34,729 nucleotides of DNA from Pseudomonadota bacterium (GCA_018242065.1 JAFECQ010000026.1:1-34729), one strand, 5' to 3'. Counted from the first letter of the stretch, positions 23,676-32,413 are shown. Made by a program: numbers and translations. Notes: a model not told the origin generated them from the sequence alone.

Positions 23676-24985
23676 ATTAACCGAATCCTTCCTGTGAGCA
23701 GCTCCTGCATCATTCCTTGCTTGAGATTTCGGGCTTTAGAGAGTTGCTGTTCCAGGGTAGAGAGTTCGGTGTCCATCTCGGTGAGAATAGTCGCTATTGA
23801 CATTTGCTCTTTTATGCTAGGCGATAAGAATTTAAAACCTACGAAGTCTTTTTGATATAAATGAGAGATCGTTGACCCTGCTTGAAGTTTGTTTAAATAA
23901 TCAATAAATATATTTGATTTGAGTATGTAAAATAGATATAGAGAATCAACCTTCTTATTTTTAGGTCTAATGACAAAAACTCCGCTATTAAGGGTTGCTG
24001 GACGGGGTAAATAATCAATGTAGGCAACTTTACCAATAGTACCATCTTTAGAAAGCAAAACGTCTCCTACCTGCAACTGAATATTCTTGTCTTGATTATA
24101 GCGACAGAAATCTACACAAAAACAATCAGCCCAGTTGATTCGACCATTTGCTATATCAGTCCCAGTTACAAGAAGATAATCTCCAGCTTCGAGATACTCT
24201 GCTGTAGTGAGTCCTTGCCATCCTATGCGAGCTTTTAAACTGAAATTGTCAGACATGTTCACAACTTGCCACTCATCCTTAAACCCTGGAAGGCGTTGTT
24301 TGCCTGTAAGCAGCTGTTGCGTAGCGGCCAGTTTAATATTCCGCTTCTTTGAAATGAGTTGATCAAGGCAGTTGATCAACGAATCCATATCCTTAAGAGT
24401 AGCGGCTATAGTAATTTGCTCTTTTAAAGAAGGACAAGGTAATGTAAACGACCTTATTTGGCCAAAATTCAAACCTTCCCTATTACCTCCAGCTTGAAAG
24501 CTATCTATTTGAGATTGTCCAGCGGATGATAAAAGAAAATAATTTAGAAAATCAGAATCTAGTTCATTTTTATTAGTACGAATGATGCAAACATGTTGGT
24601 TAACATTTCCACCTTGGACTCGTTCATCAGCCACTGCACATCTACCTATCGACGCTCCTGTAATATTTAACAAAACGTCTTTTACTTTTACTTCCGTTGA
24701 TTTGAAAGTTTCATGGGTTTCCTCATCAATGTAAGCTATAGCATCTATTAGCAGATGGCCCTTTCCTATATTTTGGCTTCTTAAGAAGGGGCGTCCTGAC
24801 TGTTTATAAATACGTTCGCCGCCTGTTGGGGTAATTCCACTACCAATTTTGATTGTTTTATCCCCAAGTGTAGCTTGATTCCAATCTTCTGGAATGAATC
24901 CAAACTCGGTTATTTTATAACCAATTGAGGTTTTTAAACTTACAATATTGATTTCGCTCTGTTGAGCTTCTGTAGTTAATACCAT
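23672..24985 (-). CDS. hsdS: type I restriction enzyme, S subunit (specificity)
   Basis: 437 residues. Two target-recognition domains (about 15-185 and 235-405), each followed by a conserved helical spacer with similar sequence (KRNIKLAATQQLLTGKQRLP and ARNLKQGMMQELLTGRIRL). Each domain ends in a SLKEQITIAATL or SIKEQMSIATIL segment, the standard HsdS repeat architecture. GAGGAGACT precedes the ATG. The two domains define a bipartite target that cannot be read from sequence. It is separated from the upstream fic gene by about 190 bp holding a 42-bp-period repeat, so it may have its own promoter or control point. Confidence 0.92.
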   Translation of the reverse strand: MVLTTEAQQSEINIVSLKTSIGYKITEFGFIPEDWNQATLGDKTIKIGSGITPTGGERIYKQSGRPFLRSQNIGKGHLLIDAIAYIDEETHETFKSTEVKVKDVLLNITGASIGRCAVADERVQGGNVNQHVCIIRTNKNELDSDFLNYFLLSSAGQSQIDSFQAGGNREGLNFGQIRSFTLPCPSLKEQITIAATLKDMDSLINCLDQLISKKRNIKLAATQQLLTGKQRLPGFKDEWQVVNMSDNFSLKARIGWQGLTTAEYLEAGDYLLVTGTDIANGRINWADCFCVDFCRYNQDKNIQLQVGDVLLSKDGTIGKVAYIDYLPRPATLNSGVFVIRPKNKKVDSLYLFYILKSNIFIDYLNKLQAGSTISHLYQKDFVGFKFLSPSIKEQMSIATILTEMDTELSTLEQQLSKARNLKQGMMQELLTGRIRLI

Positions 24986-25048
24986 AGTCTCCTCAAACAG
25001 CTAAAACTTAACAATATAGACGGTATATACAGAAATATGCACTTCCTT

Positions 25049-25139
25049 GTGCATGATTGGTAAGACATACACAAAAAATGGGCAAAACGTGTGCATGAAA
25101 CGTAAGACATGCACAAGAAATGACGGTTTTGTGTGCATG
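25049..25139. repeat. three-copy 42-bp-period repeat with short inverted repeats, between fic and hsdS
   Basis: GTGCATG occurs at 25049, 25091 and 25133, exactly 42 bp apart. The first two are each followed after 10 bases by CATACAC or CATGCAC, giving inverted repeats (perfect 7 bp in the second unit), and the units share GTAAGACAT and CACAA.AAATG segments. This sits about 65-155 bp upstream of the hsdS start codon. Overlapping small frames on the minus strand here are repeat artefacts. Function unknown; protein-binding sites or RNA hairpins are possible. Confidence 0.65.
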
Positions 25140-25178
25140 ATGGGTTTAAATATACCCTTTTTGGGCTTAAAAAAGCGG

Positions 25179-26279
25179 TCATATTTCCCTATCTCCTTGG
25201 GGAGTTCGACCCGCATTAGCTAAAAGGTCAAATAAAGCCGAATTGAGGTAAAAATTCTCTTTGCCAAGTTTATGTTTAGTGAGCAATCCGATCTGAACTA
25301 ATTCTTCTAGGTATTTAACTGCTGTATTGCGATGGATTTGCAACTCTTGCATGACGAAATCGATCTTAGTATAAGGGTGTCTAAAAAGATTATTTAATAG
25401 ATCCTGGCTATAAATCTTGGGCAACTCACTTCGAAGCTTATGCTTTTGATGCAGCATTAAGTCCCTCATTCCAAGGATAAGGCCAACCGTTTGACGGGAG
25501 GTCAGCTCTATTCCCTCTAACATGTATAAAATCCAAGGTTCCCAAGAACCGGTATCACGAACTGCTTGAAGCAATCGGTAATATTCATTTTTATTTTGAT
25601 TAATGTAGCGCGAAAGATAGAGAACGGGGGTGTCGAGCAGTCCTTGCTTGACCAAATAGAGAATGTTGATGATACGGCCCGTTCGGCCGTTGCCATCGTA
25701 GAATGGGTGAATGCTTTCAAATTGGTGGTGAATGATCGCCATTTTGATGAGAGGGTCAGCATCGTTTAGAGTGTCGTCGTTGATGAATTGTTCTAAGTTA
25801 TTCATTAGTGAACGAATTTGGCCTTCATCTTGAGGTGGAGTATAGACAACTTCACCCGTCTGGTCATTTTTCAACATCGTTCCGGGCATTTTGCGAAAGC
25901 CCGCTCCATTCTCTACAAGAGCCTGCTGAATTTCCAGGATGTGATTATTAACGAGAAGTCCGGTTTTTTTAACCTGTTGATATCCATTTTGAAGGGCAGC
26001 CGCATAGCTATACACTTCCTTGGCAGCAAAATTCGCAAACTGTTTCGTTTTAGCATCACTCTTATACAACTCATCATGGGTTGTGATGATATTTTCAATA
26101 GCAGAGCTATCTTTTGCCTCTTGCAAGGAGAGCGTGCTTATCAGAATGCTTTGATTTGGGATCACTCCGCTCACACCCTTCAATTCTGCAAGGGCCTGAT
26201 GGGATTTCATTAGTTTTTTAAGAATGGGCTTTGTCTCTAATTCAATATTGAGCGGTAGACTTGGAATTGAATAACTCAT
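25179..26279 (-). CDS. fic: Fic-domain AMP-transferase-like protein in the restriction operon
   Basis: 366 residues. The catalytic Fic motif is complete (HPFYDGNGRTGR, 191-202). An N-terminal inhibitory helix carries S58..E62-N63 (SSAIEN), the class II auto-inhibition motif, so the enzyme is probably self-restrained. The C-terminus has a winged-helix-like part (about 300-350; KIDFVMQELQIHRNTAVKYL). Fic proteins transfer AMP or related groups to hydroxyl side chains; the target here is unknown. The start overlaps the HsdM stop by four bases, so it is co-translated with the methylase. Fic genes recur inside type I operons, but their job there is not established to my knowledge. Confidence 0.92.
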   Translation of the reverse strand: MSYSIPSLPLNIELETKPILKKLMKSHQALAELKGVSGVIPNQSILISTLSLQEAKDSSAIENIITTHDELYKSDAKTKQFANFAAKEVYSYAAALQNGYQQVKKTGLLVNNHILEIQQALVENGAGFRKMPGTMLKNDQTGEVVYTPPQDEGQIRSLMNNLEQFINDDTLNDADPLIKMAIIHHQFESIHPFYDGNGRTGRIINILYLVKQGLLDTPVLYLSRYINQNKNEYYRLLQAVRDTGSWEPWILYMLEGIELTSRQTVGLILGMRDLMLHQKHKLRSELPKIYSQDLLNNLFRHPYTKIDFVMQELQIHRNTAVKYLEELVQIGLLTKHKLGKENFYLNSALFDLLANAGRTPQGDREI

Positions 26280-28765
26280 GAAACAACTCCTTCACATTTC
26301 GATGTCAGAGTTTGCCAGTCAAATCCCATCCTTTTTAAATGGTTCTCGACTTTAAGTTTGTAGCTTTCTACCTCTTGTTCAATTGTAGGTAAGGGTGTTG
26401 CATAACGCTCGGCTAGTTCATTAATTCTGCCGGATAAAAACTGAGAAACACGATTCATTTCGGTCTGGACATCATTAGACAAGGCTGTTAGCCATTTATC
26501 CTCAATGACAAGAGTTTTTATTTCGTCTTCCGTAAGTTTTCCATAATGAGCGGCAACTCTAGCCATAAGATCATCTTGCGCAGTACCCCATTTCTTTTTC
26601 GCAATAGCCTCTTTTTCAATTAAATCAAGGTAGATAGAGAGAACAGTGCGTTCATCCTCGGCGTCCGGGTCGCGTTTGATCATGGAAAGTCGAGCTTTGA
26701 GGCTTACCTTCGTAACCTTATCTTTTTCGTTCTTGGCATCTATTAGAAGCCCTTCTTCACCACCATGCTCCTCATCCGACTCTTCCATTTGCTGGGTGAC
26801 GCTATTATAATCCATTTCAAGCTGGTCTAAGAGTCTTTGTTCTTCAGGAAAATAGCGAGCAATGATAAGGGCTGGGGGAATAAAATCAGCCTTGTATTTT
26901 TGCTTGCCAATGACCAGATCTGCCTTTTCTTTATTTTTCTTATCCTTGTCTTCAACAATCAGCCTGAGCTTATTGGCACCGCGCCATCCATCGCTTACAA
27001 TCATGTAAACATCGTCTTGCATCGTTTCAGCCCAATAAGTCATGAGATGTTGATAAACATCATAGGGGTCCAACAAACTTGCCTTTTCGAATTCTTCGAG
27101 CAGGCTTTCAGAAAGATTTTTAATCAGGATTTTCGGATGGTCACTACTCCCAATATTTCTCAATCGGGGCATGTTATGCTCTTTCCATTGAAGTAACAAA
27201 GCAGCAACACTCTCGCTAAAATTGATAAATTCCTCATGTCCAAAGATAGTCGAATTAATCTCTTCGAGAGCAATTTTGATTTGATTGTAGCTAGGACGAT
27301 TGGCCGACGTGAAAAGAACTTTTCGCAAACTTGGGAATATCTTCCAGTATTGCTCTAGGCCATTAATATCGCGATCCGGAATACCTCCTTTCAAGTGCCC
27401 TTCTATGTCTTGTAAATCTTCTGCTTCCGTGCTGTCAATATAACGAGGAATATTGAGGTTGTAAGCGTTCGCTTCGATTTCAGAAAGAGGAACAAGTCGC
27501 GAATATTTAGCAATGCTCAGTTTATTGTTAAACGTATCTACAATTTTATGGATATCTTGATCGCGTAATCGATTTTTGTTGCCGTCTTTTATAAACCCTT
27601 TGCTTGCATCGATCATGAAAATACCAGTGCGCGTGTCTGCATGTTCCTTATCGAGAATGATGATACAAGCAGGAATACTGGTGCCGTAAAAGAGGTTAGC
27701 AGGCAGACCTATGATACCTTTAATGAATCCTCGTTTAATCAATTGCTCTCGAATTGCGGCTTCAGCATTTCCACGAAATAGAACGCCATGAGGAAGAATG
27801 ATCGCTCCCTTGCCGGTACTCTTTAATGACGCAAGAACATGGAGTAAAAAGGCATAATCACCGTTTTTAGTTGGTGGGATGCCATAGTTAAAACGATTGT
27901 AGGTATCGTTATAAGGATCGAAACCATGGCTCCAAGCTTTTGTAGAGAAGGGAGGATTAGAAACTACAAAATCAAATGTCTTTAATCTGTCACTCGATTG
28001 CTTAAAATAGGGACTGGATAAAACGTTATCTTTCCATACCTCTGCTGTTGGACAGTGGTGAAGAATCATGTTCATTTTTGCAAGAGCAGCAGTCGCATTA
28101 TCGTTTTCCTGACCGTATAAGGCCAGATCTAAGCTAGTATTTGAACGAGCTTCATCATGTGCCTTAAGAAGAAGAGATCCCGATCCGCAAGTAGGATCAT
28201 AAATCGTTTGATCTGCACTTTTTGCCGTATTAACTCCAATGACTTTTGCCATGATGCGAGACACTTCAGCAGGGGTATAGAATTGACCTTTGCTTTTGCC
28301 GGATTCTGTTGCAAAGTGGCGCATAAGGTATTCATAAGCATCACCTAAAATATCATCACCATCAGCACGATTGTTTCGAAAGTCTAAGTCAGGTGTATTG
28401 AAAGTGGCGATAAGATCGGAAAGGCGATCGACCATTTCCTTGCCTTTCCCTAATTTATCGGCATCATTGAAATCAGCAACATCGATAACCCCTTTAAGGT
28501 CATTAGCTTCAGCAAGCTTTCCGATAATTTTGTTGAGCTTGTCACCAATTTCCTTATCGCCTTTTAGAGCCACCATATCGGCAAAGCTGCCCCCTGGGGG
28601 CACTTCAATAAGAGCGTCTTTTTGTCCTGCATATCTGTCAGAGACATATTTAACGAATAGCAAGACCAGGACATAGTCTTTGTACTGGGATGCGTCCATG
28701 CCACCGCGCAGTTGATCGCAACTTTTCCATAGGGAGCTATAGAGTTCGGATTTCTTAATTGCCAT
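26276..28765 (-). CDS. hsdM: type I restriction enzyme, M subunit (adenine methyltransferase), long form
   Basis: 829 residues from the ATG at 28765 (GTAGGTGCTGAAA upstream; a longer frame starts at 28774). An N-terminal HsdM helical domain (about 1-155) precedes an N6-adenine methyltransferase with SAM motif DPTCGSGS (190-197) and catalytic NPPF (270-273). After about residue 480 it carries an extra roughly 350-residue C-terminal region with charged helices, seen in the long HsdM subfamily and absent from EcoKI HsdM. It methylates one strand in each half of the bipartite site with HsdS. It overlaps the regulator gene upstream by 11 bp and fic downstream by 4 bp. Confidence 0.92.
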   Translation of the reverse strand: MAIKKSELYSSLWKSCDQLRGGMDASQYKDYVLVLLFVKYVSDRYAGQKDALIEVPPGGSFADMVALKGDKEIGDKLNKIIGKLAEANDLKGVIDVADFNDADKLGKGKEMVDRLSDLIATFNTPDLDFRNNRADGDDILGDAYEYLMRHFATESGKSKGQFYTPAEVSRIMAKVIGVNTAKSADQTIYDPTCGSGSLLLKAHDEARSNTSLDLALYGQENDNATAALAKMNMILHHCPTAEVWKDNVLSSPYFKQSSDRLKTFDFVVSNPPFSTKAWSHGFDPYNDTYNRFNYGIPPTKNGDYAFLLHVLASLKSTGKGAIILPHGVLFRGNAEAAIREQLIKRGFIKGIIGLPANLFYGTSIPACIIILDKEHADTRTGIFMIDASKGFIKDGNKNRLRDQDIHKIVDTFNNKLSIAKYSRLVPLSEIEANAYNLNIPRYIDSTEAEDLQDIEGHLKGGIPDRDINGLEQYWKIFPSLRKVLFTSANRPSYNQIKIALEEINSTIFGHEEFINFSESVAALLLQWKEHNMPRLRNIGSSDHPKILIKNLSESLLEEFEKASLLDPYDVYQHLMTYWAETMQDDVYMIVSDGWRGANKLRLIVEDKDKKNKEKADLVIGKQKYKADFIPPALIIARYFPEEQRLLDQLEMDYNSVTQQMEESDEEHGGEEGLLIDAKNEKDKVTKVSLKARLSMIKRDPDAEDERTVLSIYLDLIEKEAIAKKKWGTAQDDLMARVAAHYGKLTEDEIKTLVIEDKWLTALSNDVQTEMNRVSQFLSGRINELAERYATPLPTIEQEVESYKLKVENHLKRMGFDWQTLTSKCEGVVS

Positions 28766-28985
28766 TTTCAGCACCTACAAGGTCTTTCAATTTTTCTGTT
28801 TTCTTGCTCAAAAGGTCTATCTGTTTTCTTGCCAATTTTGAGGGTTTCGTTTGCCCATTTTCCCATCGGTTTACGCTTGTAAAACTGACGCCCAATCTGT
28901 GAGCTAGCTCCTCTTGGCTAATTCCTAGCTGTTGGCGGATAGATTTAATGCGCTTGGAATAATCATCGGGTTCCTGGTTGTTCAT
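28755..28985 (-). CDS. XRE/controller-type regulator of the restriction operon
   Basis: 76 residues from the ATG at 28985; the longer frame starting at 29021 would put the start inside the operator, so the shorter one is preferred. Cro/C1 helix-turn-helix at about 10-65 (RQQLGISQEELAHRLGVSFT, then NRWENGQTKPS). Size and position resemble C proteins that delay restriction until methylation is established. It overlaps hsdM by 11 bp. A palindromic site lies 36-60 bp upstream of its start, so autoregulation of the whole operon is likely (inference). Confidence 0.82.
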   Translation of the reverse strand: MNNQEPDDYSKRIKSIRQQLGISQEELAHRLGVSFTSVNRWENGQTKPSKLARKQIDLLSKKTEKLKDLVGAENGN

Positions 28986-29020
28986 GCCTAAGCTCTCTAA
29001 AATAGATTGATGGTTAAACA

Positions 29021-29045
29021 ATATAGCATATAGCAGGTGCTATAT
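29021..29045. promoter_or_regulatory. operator for the XRE regulator, with overlapping promoter
   Basis: ATATAGCA (29028-29035), a GG spacer, then TGCTATAT (29038-29045) is a perfect 8-2-8 palindrome; a third half-site ATATAGCA lies at 29021-29028. On the minus strand TTGTGA (-35) and TATATT (-10), spaced 18-19 bases, surround or overlap the half-sites. Two or more half-sites over a promoter is the usual C-box layout. Confidence 0.65.
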
Positions 29046-29078
29046 CACAAGCAAGGGAAGATTTATTAAACCGCGAAT

Positions 29079-29285
29079 CTATGTTTCAGCGTCTTCGCGT
29101 TCCATTCTTAAGTAATCCATGTATTGGACTTGTGTTATCATCCCTCTTAAAAAAGAAAGGCGTACAGTTTCGGAAGCAGTAATTTTTCCCATAATTAATT
29201 TTTCAAATAAATAAACTTTTTCTAAAGAATCAGCATTTAAGTGGGGGTATTTTAATTTTATTTTTAAATATAATTTTTTACTCAC
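29079..29285 (-). CDS. small hypothetical protein, last gene of backbone B
   Basis: 68 residues, starting with GTG immediately after the stop of the preceding gene (TAAGTG); GAGGA lies six bases upstream of the start codon. The sequence is basic and helical (KKLYLKIKLKYPHLNADSLE, then YMDYLRMEREDAE). No family recognised. Its place after the small-terminase-like gene matches the 74-residue gene of element A (12836-13060). Confidence 0.6.
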   Translation of the reverse strand: MSKKLYLKIKLKYPHLNADSLEKVYLFEKLIMGKITASETVRLSFLRGMITQVQYMDYLRMEREDAET

Positions 29286-29642
29286 TTAATCATCCTCGTA
29301 TAATTCAAATAATAAAGTTTCGTTTTCACGAAATTTCAAAACGTAATTTAAAATATCATTTGCTGCTGCCCGTCTTACAGCAGGAGGGTTACAAGGATTT
29401 AAGAGCTCTGTTAGAGTATCAGCAGCTCTTTTGGATTCTATTTTCAACTGCTCGATTGATTGCGTTCCTATGGCACGACGCATTTCCTTCAGTTCTCTTT
29501 TAAATATGGGATTTTTCATCCATTGATAAAATGTTTGTTTGCTAATGCCTGCTTCAGCACAAGCTTTTTCAACATTCAGTTGTATGCAAAAAATGGGTAA
29601 TGCCATTCTTTGCTTATCCGACAAAACGTCATCATTCGTCAT
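29286..29642 (-). CDS. helix-turn-helix protein resembling phage small terminase subunits
   Basis: 118 residues. The first 50 residues contain a helix-turn-helix typical of small-terminase-like proteins (VEKACAEAGISKQTFYQWMK), followed by helices ending in KRAADTLTELLNPCNPPAVR and a RRAAANDILNYVL segment, the usual second domain of this class. AAGGAGG lies about ten bases before the start. No large terminase, portal or capsid gene is present, so the protein may act as an element-specific packaging adaptor or as a DNA-binding regulator; it occupies the same slot as the DUF5681 gene in element A. Confidence 0.75.
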   Translation of the reverse strand: MTNDDVLSDKQRMALPIFCIQLNVEKACAEAGISKQTFYQWMKNPIFKRELKEMRRAIGTQSIEQLKIESKRAADTLTELLNPCNPPAVRRAAANDILNYVLKFRENETLLFELYEDD

Positions 29643-29702
29643 CTTTCGTCAACCTCCTTTTCTAAAGTTGAAGATGAAATATTAGAAAACCTCATAAACA
29701 CC

Positions 29703-29747
29703 AAGGTTCAAAAGGTCCAAAAGGGACTTATGAACCTTTTGGACCTT
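29703..29747. repeat. inverted repeat over the primase gene stop codon (element B)
   Basis: AAGGTCCAAAAGG (29712-29724) and CCTTTTGGACCTT (29735-29747) are perfect 13-bp inverted repeats around a 10-base loop containing the stop codon of the DUF3987 gene. A second, overlapping pair, AAGGTTCA (29703-29710) and TGAACCTT (29731-29738), could form an alternative fold. No proper T-run follows, so a simple terminator is doubtful. It may be an operator, attenuator or origin element. Confidence 0.6.
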
Positions 29748-31899
29748 CCTTCTCATCAAAAAGTTTTGTGTGAAGCCAATATTTGACGGTGGATCTTCCT
29801 CCTGTTTTTATTGGTGTTGCAAGAAGACAGTCTTTTTCGATCAACAAATCAATAATCTCTTTAACTTCTTCTGGATCGGTCAATCCAGTCCAATGTTTGC
29901 CATGATAAACTTCTCTTGCAGTAAATGGATTTGGGATTTCTTCATTTCTTATTCTCCGAGTAAGATCCTGTGCTGCCTTTAGAACAGAATTGGCACTGCT
30001 ATTATAAATTCGATATGCATGACTTTCGAAATAATCCAACCATAACAAAGCAACCTTTAGAGACTTAATTGAAATGGATTGAGGATAAAGACTCAAAACA
30101 GCTTGGTTAAGATGCTCAATAATCAGACAGAGACTAGGGAGAAGTTTTTTGTATTTAGATAAATGTGCTTCCAAGTAGGGAGGAAGCTTGTCTGATCGAA
30201 TTTTGTTTTCAAAAGTCTGTTGCCATTGATCGAAGTGTACCTGTGCCTCAGAGGTGAATGATAAAATGATAGGATTTTTATCCTGATCGAAATCTAATTT
30301 GTCTAAATGATCGAAAATTTTCTGAACAGGCTCTTCCAATTCAGAAATAGAGATTCCCTCAACTAGTTCCCAAGTGGTTTTAGGTTCAGGATAAACCATC
30401 GCTTGAAATCTTTGAATAAGTCCATTATCGCCTGATCCACCTCGAACAGCATCACGAATATTTTTGGATAAAGGTCCGGGCTGTATACTTCCATATATAG
30501 ACGAGCAAAGCGCCGGAACAGACAAAGATCCTCTGCCGATCCGATCTACGTCATAATCACCTTTACCACTCCGACTTTCTAAGTAAAATTCTCGGTCATT
30601 TTCGTGACCGTGTTTTTCAAAACTATGTAACCATCCGGCAAGTTCATCACGGTACAAAAGAAGACCTTGGGGATTTTCAATAAGAAGCTCCGTAAGCTTT
30701 TCTATAGTTGCGTCTTGAGTTTTATACCTTTTTCTTTTGGGTTCCTGAGGAGGATCTTCTTCATGAAAGTGGATCTTGGCTTGATCACTATGGTTTTTGA
30801 TAGCTTCTTTTAATTCCCTTTTATAATCCTCTTCTCTGATTTTTTTTCTAATTAGCCAGATTTCATACTCCTTTTGATACTTCTTTATGCTTTGTTCAAA
30901 ATGTGCTTTGGCCCGATTGGCAAGAACAACTAAAAAATGAAATGCTGCATTCATAGCTGGACTTTTCATCATCGCTGGACGTCCAACACACATTCCCCAT
31001 AGATTTGCAAATTCTATCCAGCGACTGCCCGGTCTTAATTCTAATCCGCGTTTTCGGCCGATTAAGCTTCCAACACTAACTAAAAAAGGCGTAATAACAT
31101 AGTCTTCTGAAATTTGCATTTGCATCGAAACACCTTGCGTCCAATGGACAATCGGATCTGCTAGCATATGCAGGGGGCAAGGCAGAGTTTGAAAGGATAT
31201 TTCTTCGAGAGGCTGAGGGTCTGATTCAAAAATGGGATATTCAACTTCGGAGAAATATACCCCAGCCTCAATGAGATGTGAAGATAAGTGTTCTAAAAAA
31301 GTTCTTTGTAGTTCTATAGAATTTGGCTTCTGGATAACGTCGAAACCGTTCCAATCTTGGGGACAAGAAGGATGTAGTTTTAACCAATCGATAAGATCAT
31401 CACCCTTTTTCATATTCTGAAATTTACAGACAAATACTTTTGCATTAGGACACGCTTTTTGAATTTCTCTGAAAACAGCTGACATGTACCTATATCCAGG
31501 GTCATCGTTGTCGGGAACAAGCACAAATTCCTGAATATGGCGATATCTGGCAAGAATGGCCCAATCCGCTTTTTCAACGTTGCTAGACCCCATCATGGAG
31601 GTAATAGCGGCTAAATCAAGAGAGTGTGCAGCAGATACACATTTTTCTCCTTCTAAAATATAAGCTCTTGTTACAGAATGGGTCGTCGAAAGTGTATTGA
31701 CACCGTACAAAGGAGAAGGAGTTGGCGCTCCTTCTTCCCATTTTTGATTTCTACAGAAGTACTGTCGAAACCATTTTTTTGTCGACTTATGAGGGTCTTG
31801 ATACCTCGCAACCAAAGAAACGTCTTCCCCTTGCTCATCCTTATAAAGCCAGAAAAAGACCAAATGTCTCTTTTCTACGATTTGAGGAATCTCGCTCAT
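29728..31899 (-). CDS. TOPRIM-DUF3987 replication protein (primase-helicase-like)
   Basis: 723 residues from the ATG at 31899, which overlaps the stop of the zinc-finger gene (ATGA). A TOPRIM domain is visible in the first third (AYILEGEKC, later VLVPDNDDPGYR). The remainder is a DUF3987-type helicase-like domain (about 235-560) with a P-loop-like CVGRPAMMKSPA and LLLYRDELAGWL as Walker B-like. A helical C-terminus follows, with a winged-helix-like end (HTGLTDPEEVKEIIDLLIEK region). The zinc finger normally found at the front of such a protein is in the separate upstream gene. Probable replication initiator and helicase of element B. Confidence 0.8.
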   Translation of the reverse strand: MSEIPQIVEKRHLVFFWLYKDEQGEDVSLVARYQDPHKSTKKWFRQYFCRNQKWEEGAPTPSPLYGVNTLSTTHSVTRAYILEGEKCVSAAHSLDLAAITSMMGSSNVEKADWAILARYRHIQEFVLVPDNDDPGYRYMSAVFREIQKACPNAKVFVCKFQNMKKGDDLIDWLKLHPSCPQDWNGFDVIQKPNSIELQRTFLEHLSSHLIEAGVYFSEVEYPIFESDPQPLEEISFQTLPCPLHMLADPIVHWTQGVSMQMQISEDYVITPFLVSVGSLIGRKRGLELRPGSRWIEFANLWGMCVGRPAMMKSPAMNAAFHFLVVLANRAKAHFEQSIKKYQKEYEIWLIRKKIREEDYKRELKEAIKNHSDQAKIHFHEEDPPQEPKRKRYKTQDATIEKLTELLIENPQGLLLYRDELAGWLHSFEKHGHENDREFYLESRSGKGDYDVDRIGRGSLSVPALCSSIYGSIQPGPLSKNIRDAVRGGSGDNGLIQRFQAMVYPEPKTTWELVEGISISELEEPVQKIFDHLDKLDFDQDKNPIILSFTSEAQVHFDQWQQTFENKIRSDKLPPYLEAHLSKYKKLLPSLCLIIEHLNQAVLSLYPQSISIKSLKVALLWLDYFESHAYRIYNSSANSVLKAAQDLTRRIRNEEIPNPFTAREVYHGKHWTGLTDPEEVKEIIDLLIEKDCLLATPIKTGGRSTVKYWLHTKLFDEKEGPKGS

Positions 31900-32213
31900 A
31901 GGCACCCCCATTCATCGTTAAGCTTTTGGCAAGCTTCTACAAATGATATTTCATGTCTTTGTTGGGTATAAGCTATGACGTCTCCGCCACTCAAGCCACA
32001 TGAAAAGCACTTAAAAGCCCCAGAGAGGGAGCTAATAAAAAAGCTCCCTGCTTTCCGATCATTGTGAAAGGGACAAAGGCCCCCTGATTTCCATTCAGTT
32101 TTTTTTCTTGGATTAATGGCATGCCCTTCAGAAATATAGAAATCAATTGGATTGATTAATTCCTTTAATCTCGATGCACTGATTAATCGTCGCGACTTCT
32201 TTGAATAGCTCAT
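31896..32213 (-). CDS. CHC2 zinc-finger protein, N-terminal part of a split primase
   Basis: 105 residues from the ATG at 32213 (AAGGAGCTAGTC upstream; a longer frame starts at 32243). It contains a DnaG-type zinc-binding domain, CPFH...CFSC, with the usual GGDVIAY segment after it and a final helix ending NDEWGCL. The stop overlaps the DUF3987 gene start by four bases, so the two products probably work together as a split primase. In element A the same domains are one polypeptide. Confidence 0.85.
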   Translation of the reverse strand: MSYSKKSRRLISASRLKELINPIDFYISEGHAINPRKKTEWKSGGLCPFHNDRKAGSFFISSLSGAFKCFSCGLSGGDVIAYTQQRHEISFVEACQKLNDEWGCL

Positions 32214-32215
32214 GA

Positions 32216-32413
32216 CTAGCTCCTTGTTTGACTTTCGATCCATCGTTCAAACAAGTCACGACGTAGATAAAGTCGTTTACCAATTTTTCGAATAGCTTTT
32301 TCAAGTCCATTACGATGCCGTAGCATTAAAAAATGCCTTAATTGCCCTAAAGAAAAGGGATAGCGGGTATCTTCAGCTATTTGCTGAACACTTAAATACT
32401 CATGATCATTCAT
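32216..32413 (-). CDS. AlpA/excisionase-like helix-turn-helix protein
   Basis: 65 residues from the ATG at 32413 (GGGAGGTGTCT upstream; the frame can also open at a GTG at 32419). EYLSVQQIAEDTRYPFSLGQ begins a MerR-like winged helix, and KIGKRLYLRRDLFERWIESQ is the wing and terminal helix seen in excisionase and AlpA proteins. It heads the replication genes of element B, just downstream of a 33-bp palindrome that is a likely operator. Expected role: excision directionality and promoter control. Confidence 0.75.
   Translation of the reverse strand: MNDHEYLSVQQIAEDTRYPFSLGQLRHFLMLRHRNGLEKAIRKIGKRLYLRRDLFERWIESQTRS

Noticed and set aside
25049..25139. A small CRISPR array
   Set aside because: The repeated unit fills nearly the whole 42-bp period with no unique spacers and no cas genes nearby; it is a short tandem repeat.
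24976..25216. Two small minus-strand open frames between fic and hsdS
   Set aside because: Both are produced by reading through the 42-bp repeats; they have repeated cysteine-rich peptides, no ribosome binding site and overlap each other.
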